Of a stretch of 64,000 nt of DNA, positions 1-9,014 are shown piece after piece. The translations under genes were made by a program, and so were the position numbers. Origin of the DNA: CAWJTN01 sp963845895 (GTDB lineage: Bacteria > Patescibacteriota > Microgenomatia > UBA1406 > GWC2-37-13); NCBI GenBank assembly GCA_963845895.1, contig CAWJTN010000001.1:248001-312000 (forward strand), given 5' to 3'. How positions within the stretch are numbered: the stretch's first letter is position 1; each line of letters opens with the position of its first letter. Under the pieces are notes generated by a model. That model was not told the origin of the DNA. It saw only the letters and a list, made by a program, of their open reading frames with translations, and did no database searches.

Positions 1-1073
1 ATCCACCCGAACCAATCAGAAATTATTTACAACAACCGAATTGGTTTTTGAGAGATTCAGCATTTTCGCCAGATTTTTTAGAAAATTATATCCAAGCAAA
101 AAATTTCTTGTCGAGTGAGATGAACTTTAATGATTTTTCAGGCAGTATCTTAATCACAACTACTGCTGTACAAAATATACTTAGTGCTTTTGGAAATATT
201 TATCTTCCTGATTTTAATGAAAAAGTAGATAAAGATAATTTTTATCTTAAAGCCCAGATCTATGCTGAAAAGAATTTTTTTCCAGGATCAACTCAAAAAA
301 AAAATTTTTTAGGCTCTTTAATCCAAAATATGTTAATTGATATGGACAATATTTCGCTAAAGAATTTCGCTAATGGACTGAAAAAATCTTTGGATGAAAA
401 ACAACTTGTTCTTTATTTCGACGATCCTAAAATTCAACAATACATCGACTCAATGTACTGGTCCGGAAGACTAATAGAACCTAAATGTACTATTAATTCT
501 GAAGGCTGTACTTCAGACTTTATTTACCCTTTTGACGCGAACCTAGGCGTTAACAAAGCAAATTTTTTTGTCAGCAGGTCATTTGACTTGAGAATAACAA
601 TAGATAAGGAAGGTAAGATTAATCATTCTTTTATTGCCCAGTTCAATAATGATTCTCCTTCCGAAGCTTTCCCAGGTGGCGATTATAAAAACTATTTCCA
701 ATTGTATTTACCTAAAAGTACTGTTATCAAAAAAATTACAAAAGATGGAGTACTTGTAGAGAATTATGATGAAAAAGATGATCAATTTAAAAAAATCGGA
801 CTATTTATGGACATAAAACCAAAAAGTATCACTACAATCAAAGTTAACTATGAATTAACCGATACACTTCTATCAGGAAAAGCAGTTTACCAATTAATAG
901 CTCAGAAACAGATAGGATCTTCAAATAGTGATTTCTCTTTGGAATTTTCTATCCCGAAAAACATAAGTTTTATTAATCAGAATTTTCCAGCACTTGTTAA
1001 AGATAACCAAATTGTTTATAATACAAGTTTGTCGACAGATAAAATTTTCTTTGTTGAATTATCAAAAAAATAA
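1..1073 (+). CDS. DUF4012 family protein, 5'-truncated by window edge
   Basis: The reading frame is open from base 3 to the stop at 1071-1073, so the gene starts before the window; the TTG at 48 is only an internal codon. The visible part begins with a W-F-L-R-D-S-A-F-S-P-D-F motif and later has A-N-L-G-V-N-K-A-N-F-F-V, both typical of DUF4012, a family common in Patescibacteria and some Actinobacteria. Such proteins usually have an N-terminal membrane anchor and an extracytoplasmic domain; the anchor would lie upstream and is not seen. No enzymatic function is known. The bL25 gene follows after 5 bases, so the two may be co-transcribed. Confidence 0.75.
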   Translation, partial: PPEPIRNYLQQPNWFLRDSAFSPDFLENYIQAKNFLSSEMNFNDFSGSILITTTAVQNILSAFGNIYLPDFNEKVDKDNFYLKAQIYAEKNFFPGSTQKKNFLGSLIQNMLIDMDNISLKNFANGLKKSLDEKQLVLYFDDPKIQQYIDSMYWSGRLIEPKCTINSEGCTSDFIYPFDANLGVNKANFFVSRSFDLRITIDKEGKINHSFIAQFNNDSPSEAFPGGDYKNYFQLYLPKSTVIKKITKDGVLVENYDEKDDQFKKIGLFMDIKPKSITTIKVNYELTDTLLSGKAVYQLIAQKQIGSSNSDFSLEFSIPKNISFINQNFPALVKDNQIVYNTSLSTDKIFFVELSKK

Positions 1074-1078
1074 AAAGA

Positions 1079-1888
1079 ATGCCGCGAACAAAAAAAACTG
1101 AACAAAATAATGGCGAGAAGTTATCTCTTAACGTAACCATTAGAACTATCTTTGGAAAAAAATTAAATAAATTAAGAAAAGAGGGTGTTGTTCCAGCAAA
1201 TATATATGGTCCCGGCTTCAAGTCAAAATCTGTAAGCGTTAACTTCAAAGACTTTATTAATATCTATAAAATAGCTAAAGAAACTGGGGTAGTGTATCTT
1301 AAGGATAAAACAGAAGAACTGCCTGTACTTATAAAAAATGTTCAAAAACATCCCGTAAGCAATAATATTCTTCATGCTGACTTTAGAAAAATCGACCTGG
1401 CTCAAAAAATACAAACCGAAGTCCCCGTAAAGGTGGTTGGACAATCTGAAGCTGTAACTCAAAAAGGTGGAGTTCTTTTGACGCTAACCGAATCACTTTT
1501 GGTTGAAGCGCTCCCAACCGATATCCCTAAAGAAATTGAGGTAGACATTTCATCAATTAAAGACATCGGCAAAGAAATTAAAGTATCAGATCTTAAAAAA
1601 TCAGATAAATATGAAATAAAAGATCCTGCAGTTAAGGTAATAGTTTCGGTTGTCGAACATAAAGAGGAAAGTATCACGCCAGAAACAGCTCCGGCCGAAG
1701 CTCCGGAAGTTATCACAGCAGCTCCAGTTGAAGAAGGAGCCGTCGCACCAGCCGAAGAAGCAGGAAAGCCTTCGGCTAAAACTCCGGAGGGCAAGCCAGC
1801 TGCAGGAGGACCTAAACCAGCAACTGGAGCAAAACCAGAAGCAGTAAAAACTTCTCCGCCTCCAAAAGCTCCAGAAGTAAAGAAATAA
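1079..1888 (+). CDS. rplY: Large ribosomal subunit protein bL25 (CTC/TL5 type)
   Basis: A 5S-rRNA-binding ribosomal protein. Residues about 15-110 form the L25 domain (R-K-E-G-V-V-P-A-N-I-Y-G-P-G, then N-I-L-H-A-D-F). Residues about 115-200 form the second beta domain of the CTC/TL5 type (V-P-V-K-V-V-G, E-V-D-I-S-S-I-K-D-I-G). The last ~70 residues are a disordered tail rich in Ala, Pro, Glu and Lys, common in long bL25 proteins but not needed for 5S binding. The tail has a higher G+C than the rest because of its Ala/Pro codons. ATG at 1079 lies 5 bases after the preceding stop. Confidence 0.93.
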   Translation: MPRTKKTEQNNGEKLSLNVTIRTIFGKKLNKLRKEGVVPANIYGPGFKSKSVSVNFKDFINIYKIAKETGVVYLKDKTEELPVLIKNVQKHPVSNNILHADFRKIDLAQKIQTEVPVKVVGQSEAVTQKGGVLLTLTESLLVEALPTDIPKEIEVDISSIKDIGKEIKVSDLKKSDKYEIKDPAVKVIVSVVEHKEESITPETAPAEAPEVITAAPVEEGAVAPAEEAGKPSAKTPEGKPAAGGPKPATGAKPEAVKTSPPPKAPEVKK

Positions 1889-1895
1889 TTAAAAG

Positions 1896-2023
1896 ATTTC
1901 AAAACCTACCTTTATTAATAACAGGTGGCGTGATTGGAAGGGATCCCGACAGCGCGCAACGAAGTGAGCACTGGCGGGAGGGAAAATCACGACAGAATCT
2001 GACAAAATCAGAGGTTTTGAAAT
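1896..2023 (+). repeat. Structured intergenic element between rplY and nusA
   Basis: A 128-base segment closed by a perfect 12-bp inverted repeat (1896-1907 with 2012-2023). Inside are a second pair (CGTGATT at 1929-1935 with AATCACG at 1985-1991) and a central G+C-rich hairpin near 1943-1980. It is much richer in G+C than its surroundings. No reading frame is evident. It could be a terminator or attenuator of rplY, a REP/MITE-like element, or a structured RNA. Confidence 0.6.
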
Positions 2024-2070
2024 AACCACTAAGATAATAAACTACCCTTGGAATTTAAAGCGGCGTCTGA

Positions 2071-2076
2071 TAGAAT
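2071..2076 (+). promoter_or_regulatory. -10 box of nusA
   Basis: TAGAAT ends 8 bases before the nusA ATG (2085), the same short spacing seen before many genes in this window, which implies a leaderless or nearly leaderless transcript. No clear -35 box. Confidence 0.4.
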
Positions 2077-2084
2077 TATCTCTT

Positions 2085-3107
2085 ATGACAATAGTTAAAT
2101 CAGAATTTTCGCTGGCCTTAAATCAAGTAGCGACAGAAAGAGGAATTTCTGTAGATGATGTAATAGCTTCTATTGAAGCTGCAATTATTGCTGCGTATAA
2201 AAAAGAGTATCCTGATAAGCTTGAAGAGGAAATCAATGCAAAAGTAAGTAGAGAAACAGGCGAAACAAAAATTTTCAAAGAAGGTAAAGATATTACTCCA
2301 CCTGGTTTTGGTAGGATAGCCGCACAAACAGCCAAACAGGTTGTCCTGCAAAAAATTCGCGAGGCGGAAAAGAAAACAGTGGTTTCTCACTATAGATCTC
2401 AAATTGGTACCGTTATAAAAGGAAGAATAATTAGATATGACGGAAGAAATGCCTATTTAGATATTGGTAAAACCGAGGCCGTTCTTCCTAAAGAAGAACA
2501 ACTCAAAAATGAACGTTATGAAGTAAACGACTCAATAGTTGTCTATATTAAAGAAATATCTGAAGATAAATTTGGCAATACACGAATTGTCGTATCAAGA
2601 GCAGATCCAAAACTTATTGAAGAACTTTTTAAAAGAGAAGTACCTGAATTTGTTAATGGTGCTGTTCAAATTAAAAAAGTGGTTAGAGAATCCGGTGAAA
2701 GAGCCAAGATTGCGGTATCTAGCACCCAGAGTGGAGTCGATCCTGTTGGAGCATGTGTTGGCCAAAAAGGAATTAGAGTACAAACCGTAACTGACGAGCT
2801 AGGCGGATATGAAAAAATTGATATTATTCAATGGAATCAAGACGATAAACTTTTTCTAATTGCTGCTTTGTCGCCCGCTAAAATCAGCAACGTCGAGATA
2901 GATAAGGAGAATAAAAAAGGCAAAGGTGTTGGTTGACGAAGATCAAGCTCCTTTAGCTATCGGCTCTAAAGGAATAAATGTTAATCTGGCTTCTAAATTG
3001 ACCGGTTATGATATAGATATTGTACAAACTACTAAAAAGCTGAAAAACCTGCGGAAGAAAAAACTACTGAAAAAAAAGTTGAAAAAGAAAAAAAGAAATC
3101 AAACTGA
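2085..3107 (+). CDS. nusA: Transcription termination/antitermination factor NusA, interrupted by two compensating frameshifts
   Basis: NusA binds RNA polymerase and RNA during elongation. Residues 1-~115 are the N-terminal domain, ~125-195 the S1 domain (V-I-K-G-R-I-I-R-Y-D-G), ~200-280 KH1 (V-D-P-V-G-A-C-V-G-Q-K-G-I-R-V). The frame then hits a stop at 2934, but KH2 (D-Q-A-P-L-A-I-G-S-K-G) continues in the +1 frame, and the Lys/Glu-rich tail returns to the original frame and stops at 3105-3107. The switches fall in A-runs at 2913-2918 (one A too many) and 3034-3038 (one A too few). Without them the gene is one continuous NusA ending 16 bases before infB. Sequencing error, slippage or true mutation cannot be told apart here. 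Confidence 0.85.
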
Positions 3108-3123
3108 ATATTTCTCGACAAAT

Positions 3124-4599
3124 ATGGCAGAAACTAAATATAGACCTCCAATAGTAACCATTTTAGGCCATGTTGATCATGGTAAGACTACCCTTTTGGA
3201 TTATATCCGTAAAAGTAGCCTGACTGAAAAAGAGTTTGGTGGCATAACTCAAAGAATTGGTGCTTATGAAATTAATACCGGGATTAAGGGTTATAATACA
3301 GATAAAATAACGTTTATAGATACACCTGGTCATGAAGCTTTTTCTCTACTCCGCGCCAGAGGTGCTCAAGCAGCTGACATAGCCATACTTATTATCGATG
3401 CAAAAGACTCTGTAATGCCTCAAACTGTTGAATCTATCTCACATATCCAAGCGGCAAACATATCCTTTATTATTGCCTTGAATAAAATAGATCTTCCAGA
3501 TGCAAATCCTGAAAAAGTAAAGAATGATCTTATGAAATACAATGTTTTGGTTGAAGGTAAAGGCGGTGGAGTTCCTGTTGTCAATATTTCTGCAAAAACT
3601 GGTAAAGGTATTCATGAACTTTTGGAAGCGATACTCTTATTGGCCTCTGATCTCAATTTACATTATTCGGAGAGTGACGAACCTAAAGCAATTATTATCG
3701 AGACAAAAAAAAATAAACGCGGAGTTGTAGTAAGTGCAATAATAAAAGACGGAAAAATAAAAATTGCTGACTTGATATCTTCTGAAGATAAGACTGCAAA
3801 AGTTAGATCCATGACTGACGATCTGGGAAAATCTATAAATGAAGTTGTTCCTTCAAAACCCTTTGAACTATTTGGCTTTGAAACGATGCCTAAAGTGGGA
3901 AGTTTGATTGTTTTACAGTCGGAATTTTCAAAAGTAAAAAAGTCGACTCAAACGGTTCAAACTTTAAATAAACCTGTAAAAAAATTTGATTTAGAGTCTA
4001 TTTTAAAAACGGAAGAAAAAACCAATAAGCTTTCTTTAATAATAAAAACCGATTCCCAAGGTTCTCTTGAAGCCGTATCAAATTTACTCGATAAGAATGA
4101 GGATGTGGAAATAATTTTGAAAGCAATAGGGGATATTAATAAATCAGATATTTTTCTTGCTAAGAGCACAAAATCTATCGTTATAGGTTTTTCAGTAAAT
4201 GTAGCCGATGAAATAACTCAATTAGCCAAACAGGAAAAAGTAATAATCAAAACCTATAATATTATTTATAATCTGTTTGATGAGCTGAAAGAGGTTTCCA
4301 ATCTTCTAAAGGAGAAAAAGATGCAGGAAAAAACATTAAAAGGTGAAGCTAAGATTATTGCAAATTTTATGATCGAGGGAGAAAAGATATTTGGAGTCAA
4401 ACTGACAAAGGGTAAAATAACTTTAGGTGATAATTTAGAGATGTATAGAGGCCAGAATCTCATAGGTAAAACCAAGCTTGTTTCTTTAAAAATAAGAGCA
4501 AAAACTGTCTCTGAAGTAAAAAAAGATCAAGAGGCAGGCATGATCTTCGGTCCTATACTTGACATAAGGCAGGGTGATGTGGTAAAATCTATCCCATAA
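3124..4599 (+). CDS. infB: Translation initiation factor IF-2 (short form)
   Basis: A GTPase that places initiator tRNA on the 30S subunit. From the ATG at 3124 the protein is 491 residues. G1 is G-H-V-D-H-G-K-T at 15-22, G2 G-G-I-T-Q-R-I-G near 39-46, G3 D-T-P-G-H at 66-70, G4 N-K-I-D at 120-123 and G5 S-A-K at 156-158; domains II, III and the fMet-tRNA-binding C-terminal domain follow. The long N-terminal region of most IF-2 proteins is absent, as usual in CPR genomes. The same frame is open upstream to 2926 because of the nusA shift; I start at 3124 because the G domain begins right there. Confidence 0.95.
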   Translation: MAETKYRPPIVTILGHVDHGKTTLLDYIRKSSLTEKEFGGITQRIGAYEINTGIKGYNTDKITFIDTPGHEAFSLLRARGAQAADIAILIIDAKDSVMPQTVESISHIQAANISFIIALNKIDLPDANPEKVKNDLMKYNVLVEGKGGGVPVVNISAKTGKGIHELLEAILLLASDLNLHYSESDEPKAIIIETKKNKRGVVVSAIIKDGKIKIADLISSEDKTAKVRSMTDDLGKSINEVVPSKPFELFGFETMPKVGSLIVLQSEFSKVKKSTQTVQTLNKPVKKFDLESILKTEEKTNKLSLIIKTDSQGSLEAVSNLLDKNEDVEIILKAIGDINKSDIFLAKSTKSIVIGFSVNVADEITQLAKQEKVIIKTYNIIYNLFDELKEVSNLLKEKKMQEKTLKGEAKIIANFMIEGEKIFGVKLTKGKITLGDNLEMYRGQNLIGKTKLVSLKIRAKTVSEVKKDQEAGMIFGPILDIRQGDVVKSIP

Positions 4600-4603
4600 T
4601 ATT

Positions 4604-5506
4604 ATGGATAATAACCTACAACGACTTACTGAAGTTGTTCAAAAAACCACCAACGGAGCAATTGTTCTCTCAAACAATCCGTCTGCAGACGCAGTAGCTT
4701 CGGGAACAGCACTATATTTAGCTCTTCATAAAATGGGTAAAAATGTTAGTTTGGTTTGTGCAGGTAAAGTCAGTTACAATCTCACAGCTTCTGACAAATT
4801 TCAGTCCCAGATGGTAAACAGCGGAGACAATTTAGTTATTTCTTTTCCTTATTCGGAGGGAGCTATAGACAAGGTAGATTATAATATCCAAGGAACAAAT
4901 TTTAATCTCATTGTTACACCAAGAAGCGGTTTCCCCAAACTTGATTCAAGCCAAGTTAAATTTTCCTACACGGGCGGAAACCTAGATTTTGTAATAGTTA
5001 TTGATGCTCCAACCTTAAACAGTTTAGGGACGATTTATACCGATAATGAAAAACTGTTTCAGGGAAGAGAAATCATCAATATTGACAGACATCTAACAAA
5101 CAGTTTTTACGGTACGGTGAACTATGTAAATAAAGCAACATCATCCATATCAGAGATGATATTAAAACTCTTGCAACAGTTTGGAGTAGAACTTGACAGA
5201 GATATTGCCACTAACTTATATGCGGGAATAGCAGCCTCAACTAATAATTTTACCTCTTATTCTGTTACGGCTGATACATTTGAAAGCGTTGCTGCTTTGT
5301 TAAGAATGGGTGCGATTAAAAAAATTATTAGAAAATCTGATCAAACAAATCAAAATTCATTTAATATGAACCAATATTCTCCCCCACCAATATCAAACTC
5401 AAAACCCATTGAAGGAGTGGAAAAAGAACCCTTACCTCAAAGCAAACAAACTCCTCAAGATTGGCTAAAACCAAAGATCTTCAAAGGCGGCGGCGGTCTG
5501 GTATAA
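4604..5506 (+). CDS. DHH-family phosphoesterase-like protein with degenerate active site
   Basis: It occupies the place of nrnA-type DHH phosphoesterases (nanoRNase/pApase) downstream of infB. The N-terminal DHH fold is recognisable, but key motifs are altered: the usual P-D-G-D-A-x-G-S reads P-S-A-D-A-V-A-S near residues 27-34, the DHH signature reads D-R-H, and the D-T-G-type motif reads A-A-S-T. The aspartate in V-I-D-A-P is kept. The C-terminal DHHA1 domain is not evident; the protein ends in a Pro/Gln-rich tail. I infer loss or change of catalysis, perhaps a binding role. It starts 4 bases after the infB stop. Confidence 0.7.
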   Translation: MDNNLQRLTEVVQKTTNGAIVLSNNPSADAVASGTALYLALHKMGKNVSLVCAGKVSYNLTASDKFQSQMVNSGDNLVISFPYSEGAIDKVDYNIQGTNFNLIVTPRSGFPKLDSSQVKFSYTGGNLDFVIVIDAPTLNSLGTIYTDNEKLFQGREIINIDRHLTNSFYGTVNYVNKATSSISEMILKLLQQFGVELDRDIATNLYAGIAASTNNFTSYSVTADTFESVAALLRMGAIKKIIRKSDQTNQNSFNMNQYSPPPISNSKPIEGVEKEPLPQSKQTPQDWLKPKIFKGGGGLV

Positions 5507-5507
5507 T
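5502..5507 (+). promoter_or_regulatory. -10 box of rmuC
   Basis: TATAAT overlaps the stop codon of the preceding gene and ends 6 bases before the GTG start of rmuC (5514), implying leaderless transcription. Confidence 0.45.
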
Positions 5508-5513
5508 TTTCTC

Positions 5514-6485
5514 GTGAGCATAACTACATTAATTTTATTATTTCTAATCTCGATTGGTATAATTTTATTTTTTGTTAGAATCTGGCTGAATCAACTTCAG
5601 GAAAAAACTAAACTTTCAGACGAACTTGTTGAGTGGTTAAAATCTTCAACCACCAAATCGACAGCAAACTTAACGAAAATATGAAGATGTTTAATGCTCG
5701 GCTTGATAATGCTGCAAGAGTGATTGCCCAAGTTCAAAAAAACATCGGCGAGTTTTCCGAAATCGGTAGGATCAATGCAAGAACTTCAAGAATTTTTAAG
5801 ATCTCCAAAACTTAGAGGAAATATTGGTGAGCAGGTTTTAAAAGAGCTTCTTTCCCAACATTTCCCAAAAAGTTCATTTGTCCTTCAATATGGATTTAAA
5901 AATGGCGAGAGAGTTGATGCAGCAATAAAAACTTCTCAAGGAATAATTCCCATTGATTCAAAATTCCCAATTGAAAACTTTAGAAAAATGCTAAAAACCG
6001 GCAACGAGCAAGAAAAGCAAAAAATCAAAAAAGAATTTGAAAAGGATGTTAAAAAACATGTCGACGATATTTCCAAAAAATATATTCTTGTTGGTGAAGG
6101 AACCGTTGATTATGCTTTGATGTATATTCCTTCGGAATCGGTTTATTACGAGATTATAAACGATGCCGATCTATTTGACTATGCTGGAAGAAAAAGAGTT
6201 CTACCTGTTTCGCCAATGAGCTTTTATGCCTATATGAAGGCGATTCTTATGTCTTTTGAGGGACAGCGCATACAAACCAAAGCTAAAGAAATCATAGAAA
6301 TACTTCGAGCCATAAAAAAAGATTATGAGAAAACGGATGAAGCTTTTAACATCTTGAATAGACACGTGACGAACGCTTACAATCAAGTTGCTCAAGTTTC
6401 AAAGAATTTTCTTTCTTTAGGACAAAAATTATCATCAACTCATTTACTCTCCGATTCTTCCGAAGAAAAAAAGATGATAGAATAA
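5514..6485 (+). CDS. rmuC: DNA recombination protein RmuC, with two compensating frameshifts
   Basis: RmuC has an N-terminal membrane anchor, a coiled coil and a PD-(D/E)XK-like nuclease core. From GTG 5514 the first ~20 residues form a transmembrane segment, followed by helix. The frame stops at 5682, but the coiled coil (S-K-L-N-E-N-M-K-M-F-N ... L-D-N-A-A-R-V-I) continues in the -1 frame from about 5645, and from about 5766 the core (L-R-S-P-K-L-R-G-N-I-G-E-Q-V-L; I-P-I-D-S-K-F-P) is back in the first frame to 6485. The first switch looks like a lost A near 5649, the second like a gained base near 5766. All parts are conserved-looking, so decay is recent or the shifts are not real. Confidence 0.8.
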
Positions 6486-6498
6486 ACTAATTTAAAAA

Positions 6499-8332
6499 AT
6501 GAAAATTACTTTCAAACACGAAGTTAAAACTGATAATAAAATTAACGCTAAATTTCTCATTGAACTTTTACTAAAAAACAGGCAAATTAAAAATGTTAAA
6601 GAGTTCCTAAACCCGCCTCATCCCTCCAAAATTAAACTTACAGATTTTGGCTTTAAAAAGGAAATAAAAGCGTCGTTAAAACTATTGGAAAAGATTAAAA
6701 AAAACAATGAAATGATTGTTGTTTATACAGATTATGATGCTGATGGTATAACCGGTGGAGCAATACTTTGGGAAACCTTGAATCTTTTGGGATTTAATGT
6801 AATGCCGTACGTTCCTCACCGAAAACTTGAAGGTTATGGGTTTTCAAAAAAAGGAATTGATGCTGTTAAAAAACAATTTAATCCCGCGTTAATAATAAGC
6901 GTTGACCACGGAATTACAGCTTGGGATAAAGTCAAATATGCCAAATCACTAGGAATTCCAATCATAATCACTGACCATCACTTAAAACCAGAAAAACTTC
7001 CTGATGAGGCCTTAGCAATTTTTCACATTCCCGAACTTTCAGGGTCCGGAGTCGCCTATTTTTTTGCTAAAGCAATCTTTGAACATTTTAAATCTCAAAG
7101 CCGCAAGGAGAACATCCCCGAGGTGTTGCATGAAAAAAGCTCAAACTTCACCTCGGGGGTGAAAGCATTAGAAGCTAATTTTAACAACGACTACCTGACA
7201 TTAGCCTCGATTGGAACAATTGCCGACCTTGTACCTCTTCTTGGTCCTTCCCGAAGCATCGTAAAACATGGACTCGAGGCTTTTTCCTCAATAAAAAGAG
7301 TCGGAATCAAACATATTCTTAGAGAAGCAGGAATTGAAGGGAAAAAAATTACTCCATATGACATAGGTTTTATCATTGCTCCAAGAATAAATGCGGTCGG
7401 GAGACTTGAACATGCCATTGATGCTCTAAGACTTTTATGTACAAAACGAGAAGATAAAGCATATGAGTTGGCAAATAAAGTTGGAGGTAAAAACAGAGAA
7501 CGCCAAGATTTGGTTGAAGTTACATGCTAAAAGAAGCACGAAGACTTTTATTTAAACAGGATGGTAGTGAAATATGCGGATTTGCAAACGCCCACTTGCG
7601 ACGATGAGGGTATAAAACAGAAAAAGTCTCTCGCATTGGGAGGTTTTGCAAAGACGCATATGAACGATAATTCCTAAATTAATAATTTTATTTTCAAAAA
7701 ATTGGAATGAAGGAATAATTGGATTGATTGCTTCAAAAATTGCCGAAGAATTTTATCGACCAACAATTGTTCTGACTGAAAGTGACGGGTTTTTGAAAGG
7801 CTCTGCCCGCTCTATTCCTTCTTTTCATATCACCAACTTCTTAAGAAAAAATAAAAAATATTTGATAGATGTAGGAGGTCATAAAGGAGCTGCAGGGTTT
7901 ACAATGGAAAAAAATAAACTTACCATCTTCACAACGGCCGCGGTCAAGATGGTAAATAAAATGTTGAATAAAAAAGATCTGGTAAAAATAATCGAGGCAG
8001 ACCTGAAAATTCCGGTGTCAAAAGTAAATCTTGATTTAGCAAAGAGTTTAGAAACTCTTCAACCCTTTGGCGTCGGCAATCCACAACCGACATTTTACAG
8101 TGAAGTTGAAATCTTAGACACAAAAACTTTCGGTAAAACCAATAACCATCTAAAACTCTATGTCCGCGAAGCTGGACAACGATCTTATCCATTGGAATTA
8201 ATCAGCTTTAATTTCAAACAACAATTAAACGATTTAACAATCGGACAAAAAATCAAAGTTGTCTACACTTTAGAAATTGACCGCTGGGGCGGAAGTGAAA
8301 AATTGAGAGGAAAAATTTTATTTATGAGTTAA
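6499..8332 (+). pseudogene. recJ: Single-strand DNA exonuclease RecJ, broken by a frameshift and a hairpin insertion
   Basis: RecJ degrades 5' single-stranded DNA in recombination and mismatch repair. The DHH domain is at 6499-7530 (Y-T-D-Y-D-A-D-G-I-T, S-V-D-H-G-I, T-D-H-H), and the second part at ~7673-8332 carries the DHHA1-type domain (G-G-H-K-G-A-A-G-F) and OB region. Near 7523 one A appears lost: the first frame stops at 7528, while the next frame continues A-R-R-L-L-F-K-Q-D-G-S-E up to 7571. A ~92-base palindromic insert (7572-7663) then brings stops, after which the sequence resumes T-I-I-P-K-L-I-I-L-F-S-K-N-W-N-E-G. Both breaks removed, the protein reads as one RecJ. Confidence 0.85.
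7572..7663. repeat. MITE/REP-like hairpin inserted in recJ
   Basis: Ends ATATGCG (7572-7578) and CGCATAT (7655-7661) are inverted, as are TTTGCAAA at 7581-7588 and 7645-7652, with further imperfect pairing inwards. TGAA occurs at both borders (7568-7571 and 7661-7664) and may be a short target duplication. Removing about 92 bases rejoins the recJ protein sequence in frame. No coding capacity. Confidence 0.75.
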
Positions 8333-8339
8333 ACGATCA

Positions 8340-8858
8340 TTATCTAGCTAGAAATCCTTTACCAGTAAATTCTACTTTTGCTATTTGGTCAACACAATTA
8401 ATAGGTTTAACTGTAGTTATCCATCGCCATAATTTCTCCATCGTTAAATCAATCCTGCCATTACTATAAAATTTACTCGCCTGGATAATTGAATAAATAT
8501 TAGTGGGCAGAAAAGAGAAATTTTTCTCTTCAACTGCAATTTGCATCCTATGGTGACCGTCCATTAAAGGTAATACATATAGTGCCCCTTTAAATAATTC
8601 ATCTCCCACAAACCTCGAGTCGAGTGGGTACGCGCAACAAGTAAGTGGCGCTTGTGTTAGAAAATCCGAAAAAATGTTAAAACAATTTCTAACATTCCCT
8701 AAAGTTTGAGCCTTCAAATCATCAAAACATTGAGTTGGGTAGATTAAACTTTTAGGAAGAAGGTATAGTCCTTTAGGAAGGCCCAATTCAGATATTTTAC
8801 TCTCTACTCCTATTGAATTTGGTGGTCCTTCCTTTTTTCTAGATATAAATATTTTCAT
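8340..8858 (-). CDS. ParB/sulfiredoxin-fold (DGHHR) protein
   Basis: 172 residues. The middle carries L-M-D-G-H-H-R-M-Q-I-A-V-E, the signature of the ParB-like nuclease/sulfiredoxin fold, where the D-G-H-H-R loop binds nucleotide or phosphate. There is no helix-turn-helix ParB DNA-binding domain, so it is not a chromosome-partition ParB; stand-alone DGHHR proteins occur as nucleases, kinases or regulators. Its target is unknown. Its ATG directly follows the T-run of a terminator-like hairpin at the end of a structured leader. The 135-residue gene upstream has a copy of the same leader, so the two are probably controlled by the same signal. Confidence 0.55.
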   Translation of the reverse strand: MKIFISRKKEGPPNSIGVESKISELGLPKGLYLLPKSLIYPTQCFDDLKAQTLGNVRNCFNIFSDFLTQAPLTCCAYPLDSRFVGDELFKGALYVLPLMDGHHRMQIAVEEKNFSFLPTNIYSIIQASKFYSNGRIDLTMEKLWRWITTVKPINCVDQIAKVEFTGKGFLAR

Positions 8859-8882
8859 AAAAAAACCCGCCTTTTTGGCGGG
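8859..8882 (-). terminator. Terminator-like hairpin abutting the start codon (leader A)
   Basis: On the minus strand CCCGCC (8871-8866 region) pairs with GGCGGG across a 5-base loop and is followed by seven T, then immediately by the ATG at 8858. A terminator at the very start of a gene makes sense as an attenuator controlled by the leader. Confidence 0.7.
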
Positions 8883-9003
8883 GGTGGTTTTAAAAAATTT
8901 AACTTTAAATCTTAATTCCTATCAACCACCCCACATCTGTCACCTCTTAATGAAGGAAATGATGTGGAGAAAAAAAACTGGTTGATAAAACGTTTTAATC
9001 ATG
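8859..9003 (-). promoter_or_regulatory. Structured leader A (candidate riboswitch/attenuator)
   Basis: Read on the minus strand: an outer stem (8980-8987 with 8920-8927), an inner stem CCACATC/GATGTGG type (8961-8969 with 8931-8937), a small hairpin between them, and the terminator next to the gene. The segment GGGGTGGTT after the inner stem can pair with AACCACCCC at the base of the terminator, giving a possible antiterminator. A second copy lies at 9423-9572 with the stems preserved although the sequences differ. It matches no riboswitch class I know. Confidence 0.6.
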
Positions 9004-9014
9004 AAAATTTAAAT

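Noticed and set aside
1459..1902. 147-aa Ser/Ala/Gly-rich open frame antisense to rplY
   Set aside because: It mirrors the Ala/Pro/Glu-rich bL25 tail and has no independent support.
2913..2925. Programmed -1 ribosomal frameshift in nusA
   Set aside because: The needed change is +1 (or loss of one A), not -1, and no downstream stimulatory structure stands out.
2926..4599. A natural NusA(KH2)-IF-2 fusion protein
   Set aside because: The linker in that frame is an unlikely Lys/Leu run, while the other frame gives a normal NusA tail and stop just before the infB ATG. The fusion is a by-product of the frameshift.
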